Shown one piece after another: positions 1 to 8,352 of a stretch of DNA of 64,000 bases. The position numbers and the translations under genes are program-made. A model generated the notes under the pieces. It did no database searches. It was not told where the DNA came from and saw only the letters and a list, made by a program, of their open reading frames with translations. The DNA comes from Stenotrophomonas sp. 24(2023) (GTDB lineage Bacteria > Pseudomonadota > Gammaproteobacteria > Xanthomonadales > Xanthomonadaceae). Numbering within the stretch: position 1 is the stretch's first letter; every line of letters begins with the position of its first letter. The stretch is from the NCBI RefSeq assembly GCF_030913365.1, contig NZ_CP133160.1, forward strand, positions 1,753,501 to 1,817,500. The letters are read 5' to 3'.

Positions 1-15
1 GCCGATCCACGTTCG

Positions 16-38
16 GTAGATCCACGCCATGCGTGGAT
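16..38 (+). repeat. SMAG/REP stem-loop (GTAG type)
   Basis: A GTAG tetranucleotide is followed by a perfect 8-bp stem (ATCCACGC / GCGTGGAT) with loop CAT. This is the shape of the SMAG repeats of S. maltophilia, which are thought to be mobilised by RAYT transposases. It lies downstream of the stress-protein gene. The rest of positions 1-124 holds only that gene's terminator. Confidence 0.85.
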
Positions 39-56
39 GAACCATCACGGTGCCCG

Positions 57-95
57 CAAAAGATGACGCCGGCACGCATCCTGCGCACCGGCGTC
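57..95 (-). terminator. Rho-independent terminator of the stress-protein gene
   Basis: On the minus strand an 8-bp stem (GACGCCGG / CCGGCGTC) is followed by ATCTTTT. It lies 30 nt past the stop codon of the universal stress protein gene. The loop is long (15 nt), so the strength is uncertain. Confidence 0.6.
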
Positions 96-124
96 GGGTC
101 CCCTCCCCGGGAACGCGGTGAATC

Positions 125-571
125 TCAGCGGATGACCAGCACCGGCAGGGTGCTGCGTGCCAGCACTTCGGCGGTCTGGCTGCCCAGCAGCACGCGGGTC
201 ACGCCCCGGCGGCCATGCGAGGTCATCACGATCAGGTCGCTGTTGCGCTCGGCAGCGGTATCGATGATGCCGTCGGCGGCATAGCGGTCCAGCACATGGA
301 TCGGGTTGGCGGTAATGCCCTGCTCCTGCGCCTTGGCCAACGCCGGCTGCAGGATCTTCTGCGCCCCTTCCTCGCGGTCGGCCTTGTACTCGGGGCTGTT
401 GATGTAGCCCACGCTCCAGCCCATGGCGTCGTACATGCCGACGGCCCACGGCTCGGACACGGTCACGATATCGACCTCGGCGTTGAGGTCCTTGGCCAGC
501 TCCAGGCCCTTGGCCAGGCCCTTGTCGGCCAGCTCCGAACCGTCGGTGGCAATCAGGATGCGCTTGTACAT
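125..571 (-). CDS. Universal stress protein, UspA family
   Basis: A single-domain Usp protein of 148 residues, the usual length. It begins MYKRILIATDGSE, the typical first strand and loop of the fold, and ends with TSHG-9X-GS followed by a hydrophobic strand (PVLVIR). That is the nucleotide-binding signature of ATP-binding Usps, except that the first glycine of G-2X-G-9X-G(S/T) is Thr here. Such proteins act in the cytoplasm in stress, stationary-phase or low-oxygen survival. It is a single-gene unit with its own terminator. A TGTAAT -10 element and an FNR-like dyad centred about 41.5 nt before the inferred transcription start suggest control by an Fnr/Crp-family activator. The family call is secure; the role is inferred. 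Confidence 0.95.
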   Translation of the reverse strand: MYKRILIATDGSELADKGLAKGLELAKDLNAEVDIVTVSEPWAVGMYDAMGWSVGYINSPEYKADREEGAQKILQPALAKAQEQGITANPIHVLDRYAADGIIDTAAERNSDLIVMTSHGRRGVTRVLLGSQTAEVLARSTLPVLVIR

Positions 572-609
572 GGTGGCTCCGTGTCGAACTGCCGAATGGG
601 AACGCCACC

Positions 610-651
610 ATTACACACCCGGTGTGCAGGTGGCGCTGTGATCAGGATCAA
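610..651 (-). promoter_or_regulatory. Promoter with FNR/Clp-like activator site upstream of the stress-protein gene
   Basis: On the minus strand TTGATCCTGATCAC (638-651) matches the FNR/ANR consensus TTGAT-N4-ATCAA at 9 of 10 positions. A TGTAAT -10 lies at 610-615, so transcription would start near 603 and the dyad is centred at about -41.5, the class II activator position. Read on the other strand the site also contains TGTGA-N6-TCAAT, a partial Crp/Clp site, so the activator cannot be assigned with certainty. Confidence 0.55.
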
Positions 652-792
652 TGCGCCGCCGAACGCCACATCCGGCACAGGGTGCGGCCCCGCCCGTGGC
701 CGGCCCCGCTGACTGTCCGGGCCCGGTTGCCCCCACCGCGCACCCCGTGCATGCTGCATGCACACGCCCGCAGGGGCCCCAAGGAGAAGACG

Positions 793-954
793 ATGCAGGA
801 ACGCACCCCCTCCCTCCAGCGGCGCAGCGAACAGGTGCTGCTACTGGCCGGCATGCTGGCATTCACGCTGGTCGTGGCCGGCTACACCGCCGGGAAGGCC
901 CTGGCAGAAATGGACAACGCACGGTGTGAGGCCGCCACCGGCTGCACCCGTTGA
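793..954 (+). CDS. Small single-span membrane protein, function unknown
   Basis: A 53-residue product beginning MQERTPSLQRR, with one hydrophobic stretch at about residues 16-38 (VLLLAGMLAFTLVVAGYTAG) and a short C-terminal tail with two cysteines (CEAATGC). Basic residues before the segment suggest a cytoplasmic N-terminus. A strong ribosome binding site (AAGGAG at 781-786) sits at good spacing before ATG 793 and selects this start over longer upstream readings. It stands alone, divergent from the stress-protein gene and convergent with uvrD. I do not recognise a named family. Confidence 0.6.
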   Translation: MQERTPSLQRRSEQVLLLAGMLAFTLVVAGYTAGKALAEMDNARCEAATGCTR

Positions 955-1015
955 TCCTGCGGGGTGCGGGCCAGTGGCCGGCACCCTCGCCACGCCCCCG
1001 CGCAGGAACGGCGGC

Positions 1016-1042
1016 ACCGCGCTGCAGATGACGCAGCGCGGT
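1016..1042 (-). terminator. Hairpin downstream of uvrD, possible terminator
   Basis: A perfect 10-bp GC-rich stem (ACCGCGCTGC / GCAGCGCGGT) with a 7-nt loop lies directly after the uvrD stop codon. No T-run follows on either strand, so it may stabilise the 3' end rather than terminate by itself. Confidence 0.4.
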
Positions 1043-1044
1043 AC

Positions 1045-3237
1045 TCAGATCACCGTCAGGTTGGCGTACGCCATCACCAGCCACTTGCTGCCGGCATCGG
1101 CGAATTCGACCTGCACGCGGGCGTGGGCGCCGTTGCCTTCGTAGTCGGTGACCATGCCTTCGCCGAACTTGGGATGGGTGACCAGCGCGCCCAGCTTGAT
1201 CGGCGGCGCCTCGATGGCGGCATGGCCCATCACGCGGCTGGTGCCCAGCGAGGCCGGACGCGAGACCTGCACCTTCGGCCGCACTTCGTGCAGCAGTTCG
1301 CGCGGAATCTCACGCAGGAAACGTGACGGCAGGCTGTAGTTGTCCTGGCCGTGGATACGGCGCGATTCGGCATAGCTGAGCACCAGCTTCTGCCGTGCCC
1401 GGGTGATGCCCACGTAGGCCAGCCGGCGTTCCTCTTCCAGCCGCCCGCTTTCCTCCAGCGAACGGCCGCTAGGGAACAGGCCCTCTTCCAGCCCGGCCAG
1501 GAACACCAGCGGGAACTCCAGCCCCTTGGCCGAATGCAGGGTCATCAGCTGCACGCCCTCCTCGCCGGCCTGGGCCTGGCCTTCGCCAGCTTCCAGCGCG
1601 GCATAGGCCAGGAACGCAACCAGCTCGTCCATGTCCTGACCCACTTCCTCGATGTCATCGGCACGGCGCACGAAGCGCGAGGCCACCGACACCAGTTCGT
1701 CGAGGTTGTCGGTGCGCGATTCCGAATCCAGCGCGTTGCGGCTTTCCTTGCTCCAGTGCTCGCGCAGCTGCGAGCGGGCCAGCACGTGGTCCACGCGCTC
1801 GGCCAGGGTCATGTGCACGCTCTGCGCCTGCAGTTCATTCACCAGCACCAGGAAGCCGGCCAGTGCATTGCGGGCACGCGCGGCCAGGGCGTTGCCCTGG
1901 GTGACCAGCATGGTCGCTTCCCACAGCGAGATGCCCTGCGCACGTGCCTCGCGGCGCACTTCATCCAGCGTGCGCTCGCCGATGCCACGGGTGGGCGTGT
2001 TGACCGCACGCTCGAAGGCCGCGTCGTCATTGCGGTTGGACAGCAGGCGCAGGTAGGCCAGCGCATCCTTGATTTCGGCGCGTTCGAAGAAGCGCATGCC
2101 ACCGTAGACACGGTACGGCACCTGCTCGCTCAGCAGTGCTTCTTCCAGCGCGCGCGACTGCGCGTTGCTGCGGTAGAGCACCGCGATCTCGGTGTAGCTG
2201 CCACCATCACGCACCCACTGGCGGGCACGCTCGACGATGTAGCGTGCTTCATCCATCTCGTTGTAGGCCGCATACAGGTCGATCGGCTCGCCGTCGCCGC
2301 TGTCGGTCCACAGCTGCTTGCCGATGCGGTCGGGGTTGTGGGCGATCACCGCGTTGGCGGCACCGAGGATGTTGGCGGTGGAGCGGTAGTTCTGCTCCAG
2401 GCGGATGGTCTGCGCACCGGGGAAATCGCGCAGGAAGCCCTGCACGTTCTCGACCTTGGCGCCGCGCCAGCCATAGATGGCCTGGTCATCGTCGCCGACC
2501 ACGAACACATGGCCCGAATCACCGGCCAGCACGCGCACGAAGGCGTACTGGATGGCGTTGGTGTCCTGGAACTCGTCCACCAGGATTTCGCGGAAGCGGG
2601 CGCGGTAGTGCGCCAGCAGCGCCGGGTTGTCGCGCAGCAGCTCGTGCGCGCGCAGCAGCAGCTCGGCAAAATCGACCAGGCCGGCACGGTCGCAGCGCGC
2701 CTGGTATTCGATGTAGGCCTGGCGCATGGTTTCCAGCCACGCATCATGCTGCTCGGGCTGGATGTGCTGCGGGCGGCGGCCTTCATCCTTCTGCGCGTTG
2801 ATCCACCAGGCGATCTGCTTGGGCGGGTACTTGCCGTCGTCCAGCTCAAGGGCCTGCACCACGCGCTTGACCAGCCGCAGCTGGTCGTCCGAATCCATCA
2901 CCTGGAAGCCTTCGGGCAGCTTCGCGTCCTGCCAGTGCAGGCGCAGTAGGCGGTTGGCCAGGCCATGGAAGGTGCCGATCCACATGCCGCGGCTGCCGTG
3001 CGGCAGCTGTGCGTCGATGCGGTGGCGCATTTCGCCGGCGGCCTTGTTGGTGAAGGTCACCGCGAAGATGCCGTGGGTGGGCACGCCATCGACTTCATGC
3101 AGCCAGGCGATGCGGTGGGTCAGTACGCGGGTCTTGCCGGAACCGGCACCGGCCAGCACCAGGTGGTGGCCGGGGGGAGCGGAAACGGCTTCGCGCTGGG
3201 CCGGGTTCAGGCCATCGAGCAGGTGGGAGACATCCAT
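1045..3237 (-). CDS. uvrD: DNA helicase II (UvrD), superfamily 1A
   Basis: A 730-residue ATP-dependent 3'-5' helicase of nucleotide excision and mismatch repair, close to the usual 720 residues. All motifs appear in order: Walker A AGAGSGKT (residues 29-36), TFTNKAA (motif Ia), VDEFQDTN (motif II), GDDDQAIYGWRGA (motif III), QNYRST (motif IV), TLHSAKGLEF (motif V) and VGITRA (motif VI). The C-terminal tail (HPKFGEGMV and following) is the UvrD tudor-like domain that binds RNA polymerase or UvrB. Only 9 nt separate it from the FAD/NAD(P)-binding protein gene upstream, so the two may be co-transcribed. No LexA box was seen. Confidence 0.95.
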   Translation of the reverse strand: MDVSHLLDGLNPAQREAVSAPPGHHLVLAGAGSGKTRVLTHRIAWLHEVDGVPTHGIFAVTFTNKAAGEMRHRIDAQLPHGSRGMWIGTFHGLANRLLRLHWQDAKLPEGFQVMDSDDQLRLVKRVVQALELDDGKYPPKQIAWWINAQKDEGRRPQHIQPEQHDAWLETMRQAYIEYQARCDRAGLVDFAELLLRAHELLRDNPALLAHYRARFREILVDEFQDTNAIQYAFVRVLAGDSGHVFVVGDDDQAIYGWRGAKVENVQGFLRDFPGAQTIRLEQNYRSTANILGAANAVIAHNPDRIGKQLWTDSGDGEPIDLYAAYNEMDEARYIVERARQWVRDGGSYTEIAVLYRSNAQSRALEEALLSEQVPYRVYGGMRFFERAEIKDALAYLRLLSNRNDDAAFERAVNTPTRGIGERTLDEVRREARAQGISLWEATMLVTQGNALAARARNALAGFLVLVNELQAQSVHMTLAERVDHVLARSQLREHWSKESRNALDSESRTDNLDELVSVASRFVRRADDIEEVGQDMDELVAFLAYAALEAGEGQAQAGEEGVQLMTLHSAKGLEFPLVFLAGLEEGLFPSGRSLEESGRLEEERRLAYVGITRARQKLVLSYAESRRIHGQDNYSLPSRFLREIPRELLHEVRPKVQVSRPASLGTSRVMGHAAIEAPPIKLGALVTHPKFGEGMVTDYEGNGAHARVQVEFADAGSKWLVMAYANLTVI

Positions 3238-3246
3238 GCCCCCATT

Positions 3247-4644
3247 TTACGGCATCGCCGTCGCGGCTCCTGCGACCACCTGCGTGGCCAGCGCCTGCGC
3301 CTGCTGGCGCAGTTCAGGCACGGCCAGGCTTTCCCACAGGGTGCCGATACGCAGGCTGCCCAGCACGCCCAGCCGCGGCTGCGCTCGGCCGTCGGCATCC
3401 AGCAAGCGGTCGCCATCGGCCACGCTGTCCAGGCCCAGCCCATGCGGCCCAGGGCGGGCCAGGCCATCGGCCAGCAGCTGCCGCAGCAGTGGATTGCGCA
3501 GTGCCCGTGCCTGGGTCTGCACACCGGTGGCGTTGACCACGGCGGCCACGGACCACTGCTGTTCGCCGCTGGCGGTCCACCCGGACAGCTGCAGCGCATC
3601 CCCCTGCACCGCCAGGTGCTGCAGACGGGCGCGCTGCACGCGCAGCTGGCCCTGAGCCTGCAGGGCCTGCAACTGCGCATGCACTGATTCGGCGACGCGG
3701 TGGCGATGGATGTCCCAGTAGCGCACGACATGGCGCAGGAAGCGCTGCTGGTCGGCCACGCTGAGACTGCGCCACAGCGCCTGCCCCAGTGGGCGAACGC
3801 GGTCCATCACGCCCTGCCAGGGCTGGCCGGCGGCAACGGCCCGGCGCGCATGGTCGCGCAGCGCCCGCACGCGCTGGCGCAGCGTCATCGCCAGCAGCGG
3901 CTGCGGATCGAACGGCGGCAGCTCACCATGGGCATGCGGCAGCGGCAGCAGGCCATGGCGCGAAAACACCTGCAGCGGGCCCCGGTGGCCGGCAGCGATC
4001 AGCGCCAGCACCGCATCGGCCATGCTCAAGCCCGAGCCGATGATGGCCAGCGGCTGGTCACCGGCCAGTGACCCTACGGCATCGTAGTGCCAGGCCTCCA
4101 CCACCGCGCCGGCTGGCAGGGCCTCGGCTCCGGCGACCGGCAGCGGGCGCATGCTGTTGCCACAGGCCAGCACCACCTGCGCGGCATGCAGCAGGGGGCC
4201 ACCGTCGAGCTGCAACCGGTAGCCGCCATCCTCCGGGTGCAGGCCCACGGCAGCGTACGGCACCACCTGCAACTGCGCGGGGCTGGCCTGCACAGCGTCC
4301 TGCAGGCGCTGCTGCAGGTAGCGTGCGTAATGCAGGCGCGACACGAAGCGCTCGCCCAGCTGTTCACGCGTGTCCTGCGGGTAGGCGGCGGCCTGCTGCA
4401 GATAATCGACAAAATCGCCCGGCACATCCACGAAGGCGCTCATCTTCGCGGCCGGCACGTTGAGCAGGTGCTGCGGCCATGCTGTCGCATAGGCGATGCC
4501 CTGGCCCAGCGACGGTGCAGGTTCGACGAGGGCGACCGCCAGCGGCGAGCGGGCCTGGCGCAGCACCTGGAGCGCCACCAGCACGCCGGCGGCACCACCC
4601 CCGATGATCGCCAGGTCCAGGGGAAGGAAGGACGGATCACTCAT
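3247..4644 (-). CDS. FAD/NAD(P)-binding protein (HpnW/PF13454-like oxidoreductase)
   Basis: A 465-residue protein with an N-terminal Rossmann motif IIGGGAAG (residues 13-20) that binds FAD, a conserved central segment with IGSGLSMADAV (second, NAD(P)-type nucleotide motif), and a C-terminal NATGVQ segment typical of flavin monooxygenase-like enzymes. The start MSDPSFLPLDLAIIGGG is chosen because it places the Rossmann motif near the N-terminus; a reading 19 residues longer has no support. The substrate is unknown. The family includes uncharacterised enzymes often found near siderophore or amino-acid oxidation genes, but here the neighbours are uvrD and cardiolipin synthase, which give no clue. 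Confidence 0.8.
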   Translation of the reverse strand: MSDPSFLPLDLAIIGGGAAGVLVALQVLRQARSPLAVALVEPAPSLGQGIAYATAWPQHLLNVPAAKMSAFVDVPGDFVDYLQQAAAYPQDTREQLGERFVSRLHYARYLQQRLQDAVQASPAQLQVVPYAAVGLHPEDGGYRLQLDGGPLLHAAQVVLACGNSMRPLPVAGAEALPAGAVVEAWHYDAVGSLAGDQPLAIIGSGLSMADAVLALIAAGHRGPLQVFSRHGLLPLPHAHGELPPFDPQPLLAMTLRQRVRALRDHARRAVAAGQPWQGVMDRVRPLGQALWRSLSVADQQRFLRHVVRYWDIHRHRVAESVHAQLQALQAQGQLRVQRARLQHLAVQGDALQLSGWTASGEQQWSVAAVVNATGVQTQARALRNPLLRQLLADGLARPGPHGLGLDSVADGDRLLDADGRAQPRLGVLGSLRIGTLWESLAVPELRQQAQALATQVVAGAATAMP

Positions 4645-4708
4645 GCAGTGATTGTAGGCCAACGGCCCGGGGGATCGGCGGGCGGCCAGGCGCATCGCCA
4701 CGCCGCCG

Positions 4709-6127
4709 TCACATCAGCGCATCGGCCAGGCGGGCGATGCCTTCGCGGCTGCGGCGCCATGCCGGGCGGCGGCGCCACTGCGCCAGCTGCAACGGCCGCG
4801 ACTGCACCAGGTAGCCGTCTTCGATTTCACGCAGCTGCTGCACCAGCCGCGGGTCGTAGCAGATCAGGCCGATCTCGGCGTTGAGCGCGAACGAGCGGAT
4901 GTCCATGTTGATCGAACCGAGCACGGCGATGTCATCGTCCACGCTCATGTGCTTGGCGTGCAGGAACTGTGGTTCGTACAGCGCGATGCGTACGCCACAG
5001 CGCAGCAGTTCATCGTAATAGGCTTCCTGCGCCCACGAGGTCAGCCGCTGGTTGTTGCTGGCCGACAGGATCAGCTGCACGTCCACACCGGACAACGCGG
5101 CGATGCGCAGTGCGCTGAGGGTGGCTTCATCGGGCACGAAGTACGGCGTCACCAGCACCAGCCGGTGGCGTGCCAGGTGGATCAGCGCGTTCACCGCATC
5201 GCGCGCGTTGCTGTACGGGTAGGCCGGGCCGCTGGGCAGCAGCTGGGTCGGCACGTCATCGGCGCAGACCGGCACGTTGGCGATCACATCCAGGCGCTGG
5301 CCGGTTTCCATGTACCAGTCGCTGGCGAACACGGCTTCCAGGTGCGCCACGGCCGGGCCGCGCACGCGCGCGACCAGTTCGCGGTTGGGATGACCGGGCA
5401 CGAACTCGGGCCGGGCCAGGTTCTGCGAGCCTACATAGCCCACTTCGTTGTCGATCACGGCGATCTTGCGGTGGTTGCGCAGGTCCATGCGCCCGCTGCG
5501 GCGCCAGCGCAGGCCACCGGGCAGCATCGCGCGCACCTCGATGTCGCGTGCTTCCAGCCGCTGCCGGTAGGCACGCAGGCCACGCTTGGCACCCACCGCA
5601 TCCAGCAGCACGCGGCACTGCACGCCACGGGCGGCGGCGCGCTGCAGGGCATCGACGATGGCCTCGCCCACCGCATCGTCGAACATCAGGTAGTACAGCA
5701 GGTGGACACGGTCCTCGGCCTGGTCGATATCGGCGATCAACGTGCGCAGCGAGTCGTCGTAGTCGGTCAGCAGTTCCACGGCGTTGCCATGGACGGGCAT
5801 GAAATCGCCCTGGCGCTGCACCAGCGGCACGATCTCGGCGCTGGCCGTATCGCCCGGTGGCCGCCAGCGCAGGGCGCGCTGCAGCGCCTGTTCTTCGCGG
5901 ATGACCTGCGAGGCCTCGGCCTGCCGGCGGATACGCTCGCGCGACAGCCAGGGATGGCCGAACAGCAGGTACAGCGGCAACCCCAGCAACGGCACGAAAC
6001 CGACCAGCAGCAGCCAGCTGCGTGCGGCCCCCGGCGTGGTGCGGGTAGGAATCCAGCACAGCGCGACCAACCGGATCAACCAGTCGATCAACAGCAGGTA
6101 GGAACCCAGCAGCCACTCGAACAGCAT
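4709..6127 (-). CDS. cls: Cardiolipin synthase (phospholipase D family)
   Basis: A 472-residue inner-membrane enzyme that joins two phosphatidylglycerols into cardiolipin and glycerol. It has two N-terminal membrane segments (about residues 3-25 and 36-57, separated by an Arg/Thr-rich loop) and two HKD catalytic motifs, HRKIAVID (about residue 219, followed by GSQN) and HAKHMSVD (about residue 387, followed by GSIN). The start MLFEWLLGSYLL is chosen because it begins just before the first membrane segment and gives the family length. An upstream in-frame ATG would add 49 residues of unrelated sequence reaching into the rpmG terminator. It reads away from that terminator as a separate unit. 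Confidence 0.92.
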   Translation of the reverse strand: MLFEWLLGSYLLLIDWLIRLVALCWIPTRTTPGAARSWLLLVGFVPLLGLPLYLLFGHPWLSRERIRRQAEASQVIREEQALQRALRWRPPGDTASAEIVPLVQRQGDFMPVHGNAVELLTDYDDSLRTLIADIDQAEDRVHLLYYLMFDDAVGEAIVDALQRAAARGVQCRVLLDAVGAKRGLRAYRQRLEARDIEVRAMLPGGLRWRRSGRMDLRNHRKIAVIDNEVGYVGSQNLARPEFVPGHPNRELVARVRGPAVAHLEAVFASDWYMETGQRLDVIANVPVCADDVPTQLLPSGPAYPYSNARDAVNALIHLARHRLVLVTPYFVPDEATLSALRIAALSGVDVQLILSASNNQRLTSWAQEAYYDELLRCGVRIALYEPQFLHAKHMSVDDDIAVLGSINMDIRSFALNAEIGLICYDPRLVQQLREIEDGYLVQSRPLQLAQWRRRPAWRRSREGIARLADALM

Positions 6128-6230
6128 CGCGTCGCCCGTCGGGAGGGGAGCGGCCATTCTGCCCAGCCGGGCAGGCACAGGAAAGTGAGGGCCCCGCCCC
6201 TGCCCCCTCCAGGGTGGAACCGCGCCCATG

Positions 6231-6258
6231 AAAAAACCCGCCACAGGGGCGGGTTTCT
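6231..6258 (-). terminator. Rho-independent terminator of rpmB-rpmG
   Basis: Minus-strand hairpin with an AACCCGCC / GGCGGGTT stem and a short loop, followed by a run of six T. It lies about 30 nt after the rpmG stop codon. Confidence 0.85.
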
Positions 6259-6284
6259 TCGCGGGGACCAGCAATCCGTGCGGA

Positions 6285-6449
6285 TTACTTGATCTTGCCT
6301 TCCTTGTACAGGACGTGCTTGCGCACGACCGGATCGTACTTCAGGAATTCCATCTTCCCCGGGGTGTTCTTCTTGTTCTTGTCCGTGGTGTAGAAGTGGC
6401 CGGTACCGGCCGAGGAAATCATACGGACCTTATCGCGCTTGCCTGCCAT
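6285..6449 (-). CDS. rpmG: 50S ribosomal protein L33
   Basis: A 54-residue basic protein ([20 protein letters not shown]...) with the L33 core [19 protein letters not shown] and a Lys-rich C-terminus. It binds near the E site of the large subunit. This is the cysteine-free form without zinc ligands (C-). The start codon is 13 nt after the rpmB stop codon, giving the standard rpmB-rpmG operon. Confidence 0.95.
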   Translation of the reverse strand: MAGKRDKVRMISSAGTGHFYTTDKNKKNTPGKMEFLKYDPVVRKHVLYKEGKIK

Positions 6450-6462
6450 GATGCTTTACTCC

Positions 6463-6699
6463 TCAGACCTTTTCGCCGCGCGCACGCAGCTCAGCCAGAA
6501 CGGAATCGATGCCGTTCTTGTCGATGGTGCGCAGTGCATGCGCGGAAACACGAAGCTTGACCCAGCGGTTCTCGCTGGCGACCCAGAAACGGCGCTCGTG
6601 CAGGTTGGGCAGGAAACGACGACGGGTCTTGTTGTTGGCGTGCGAGACGTTGTTACCCGTCTGCACTCGCTTGCCGGAAACCTGGCATACGCGGGACAT
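6463..6699 (-). CDS. rpmB: 50S ribosomal protein L28
   Basis: A 78-residue protein starting [20 protein letters not shown], the classic L28 N-terminus, with the core [15 protein letters not shown] and C-terminal [12 protein letters not shown]. It is the first gene of the rpmB-rpmG operon. A good sigma-70 promoter about 170 nt upstream implies a leader of about 160 nt, long enough for regulation by a ribosomal protein, although none is proven here. Confidence 0.97.
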   Translation of the reverse strand: MSRVCQVSGKRVQTGNNVSHANNKTRRRFLPNLHERRFWVASENRWVKLRVSAHALRTIDKNGIDSVLAELRARGEKV

Positions 6700-6866
6700 T
6701 GCGCACCTCGATGGTAGTAGTTGTCAGCCCGTAGCCCGGGCGACGGCGGCCTCGATGGTTGCCCACCACACGTCAAGAGAATCAAAGGGTTACGCTGGCG
6801 TTGGGCGGCCGGGGACGTGTTCCCGGGGGCGCCGCCCGGCACGAAACCGGACACAGCGAGCCGCGC

Positions 6867-6895
6867 ATTATGCACCCGATCAAGCACTTGCGCAA
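6867..6895 (-). promoter_or_regulatory. Sigma-70 promoter of rpmB-rpmG
   Basis: On the minus strand TTGCGC (-35, 6890-6895) and CATAAT (-10, 6867-6872) are separated by 17 nt. The start would be near 6859, about 160 nt before the rpmB ATG. The -35 lies within a 12-nt palindrome (ACTTGCGCAAGT, 6886-6897). Between here and rpmB I see no other gene. Confidence 0.55.
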
Positions 6896-6915
6896 GTTAC
6901 CCACAGGCAGGGCGG

Positions 6916-7824
6916 TCACGCCGCGTCTGCGGGGCCCAGGACGTCCACCACCCAGTCGATGAACACCCGCAGGCGGTGGCTCATGTGCCGGTTCGGCGGG
7001 AACATCACATGCATCGGCATCGCCGGCAGCTGCCAGTCCGGCAGCAGCGGGACCAGTTCGCCACGGGCCACGTGCGCGGCGGTCATGTAGTCAGGCAGCA
7101 CGACCACGCCCAGCCCGGCCAGGCCGGCGGCGAGATAGGCATTGCCATCATCCAGCGCGACCCAGTGCCGGCCCTGCACTTCCACCTGCTCGTCGCCGCG
7201 GCGGGCCACGAACACCCGCGCCCGGCCGCTGCGCGGGCTCAGGAAGCCCACTGCGTGATGGTCCGGGCCGTCCAGCTGGCGGGGGTGGGTTGGTGTTCCG
7301 TGCTGCTGCAGATAGGCCGGGCTGGCATGGAAGCCGATGCCGAGCGTACCCAGCGGGCGCGCGACCAGTGCAGGGTCGGCGGGGATGCCGCCGCGGATCA
7401 CGCAGTCCACGTTGTCAGCAATCACATCCACTTCGCGATCGCTGACGCCGATGTCCAGGCGGATATCCGGGTAGCGCGCATGGAAGGCCGGCAGGGCCGG
7501 CACCAGCAGCAGGCGCGCGAACGGGCTGGGCACGTCGATGCGCAGGCGGCCACGCGGCTGGGCGGCGGCCTCGGCCAGCCCACCCTCCACATCCTCCAGG
7601 TCGGCCAGCAGGCGCACCACCCGCTCGTAGCAGGCCGCCCCCTCGGCGGTGACGCTGACCCGGCGCGTGGTGCGGTGGAGCAGGCGCACGCGCAGCCGCG
7701 CTTCCAGTTGCTGCACCAGCTGGGTGACGGTGGTGCGGCTGAGCCGCAGGGTTTCTGCGGCACGGGTGAAGCTGCCGGTTTCCACCACCCGGGCAAAGGC
7801 CTGCATCGCGTCGAAGCGGTCCAT
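6916..7824 (-). CDS. LysR-family transcriptional regulator
   Basis: A 302-residue LTTR of normal length. The N-terminal winged helix-turn-helix starts MDRFDAMQAFARVVETGSFTRAAETL and continues with SRTTVTQLVQQLEARL (residues 1-60). The rest is a periplasmic-binding-protein-like effector domain ending in a typical SHRLRVFIDWVVDVL segment. It belongs by sequence feel to the DsdC/AaeR-like subgroup with RTTRRVSVTAEG. It is divergent from a RidA-family gene and shares a 130-nt control region holding a perfect 7+7 inverted repeat, so autoregulation and control of the ridA-like gene are likely. The effector is unknown. Confidence 0.92.
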   Translation of the reverse strand: MDRFDAMQAFARVVETGSFTRAAETLRLSRTTVTQLVQQLEARLRVRLLHRTTRRVSVTAEGAACYERVVRLLADLEDVEGGLAEAAAQPRGRLRIDVPSPFARLLLVPALPAFHARYPDIRLDIGVSDREVDVIADNVDCVIRGGIPADPALVARPLGTLGIGFHASPAYLQQHGTPTHPRQLDGPDHHAVGFLSPRSGRARVFVARRGDEQVEVQGRHWVALDDGNAYLAAGLAGLGVVVLPDYMTAAHVARGELVPLLPDWQLPAMPMHVMFPPNRHMSHRLRVFIDWVVDVLGPADAA

Positions 7825-7837
7825 GGGGGCGCACCTG

Positions 7838-7860
7838 ATTGTTTGGTAATTGGAAACAAT
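7838..7860. promoter_or_regulatory. Palindromic operator candidate in the LysR/RidA divergent region
   Basis: ATTGTTT-N9-AAACAAT is a perfect 7-bp inverted repeat and contains T-N11-A spacings typical of LysR-type boxes. It lies 14 nt upstream of the regulator start and about 95 nt upstream of the ridA-like gene, in a locally AT-rich patch of otherwise GC-rich DNA. Confidence 0.6.
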
Positions 7861-7954
7861 CTAGAAGGATAATCGCGGTTTATCCAGACAGCAGCCCGGC
7901 GGAGCATGGCGCTGCCGCTGGCGCCCCCTGCGCCGGCCCTTCTGGACCCTTCCC

Positions 7955-8344
7955 ATGTCGCACCGTGATGTCGTTTTCCCTGCCGGCCGCCAGGCGCTGT
8001 ACGAGCGCAACCGCTACTCCCCGGCCATCCGCTCCAATGGTTTCCTGTTCGTGTCCGGCCAGGTCGGCAGCCGCGAGGACGGCTCGCCCGAGCCGGTGTT
8101 CGAAACGCAGGTGCGCCGCGCCTTCGACAATCTCAATGCGGTGCTGGCCGCCGCCGGCTGCACGTTCGATGACGTGGTGGACGTGACCGTGTTTCTGGTG
8201 GACCCGGAAACGAATTTCGAGAAAGCCTGGGCGATCGTGCCCGAGTACTGGGGCCAGGCGCCGCACCCGACCCTGACCGGCATCGGCGTGACCTGGCTGT
8301 ACGGCTTCCAGTTCGAGATCAAGGTGATCGCGAAGCTGCCGTAA
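7955..8344 (+). CDS. RidA/YjgF-family protein
   Basis: A 129-residue trimeric-barrel protein of the RidA superfamily. Visible features are the internal YSPAIRSNGFLFVSGQVG strand, the central LNAVLAAAGCTFDDVVDVTVFLVD block and C-terminal GIGVTWLYGFQFEIKVIAKLP. Canonical RidA deaminates 2-aminoacrylate and similar enamines using an Arg in the last strands. Here the corresponding region reads GVTWLYGFQFEI without that arginine, so it is probably one of the RidA paralogue groups (Rid1-7) rather than the housekeeping deaminase. It is divergent from a LysR gene, which probably controls it. Confidence 0.88.
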   Translation: MSHRDVVFPAGRQALYERNRYSPAIRSNGFLFVSGQVGSREDGSPEPVFETQVRRAFDNLNAVLAAAGCTFDDVVDVTVFLVDPETNFEKAWAIVPEYWGQAPHPTLTGIGVTWLYGFQFEIKVIAKLP

Positions 8345-8352
8345 ACCAGGGC

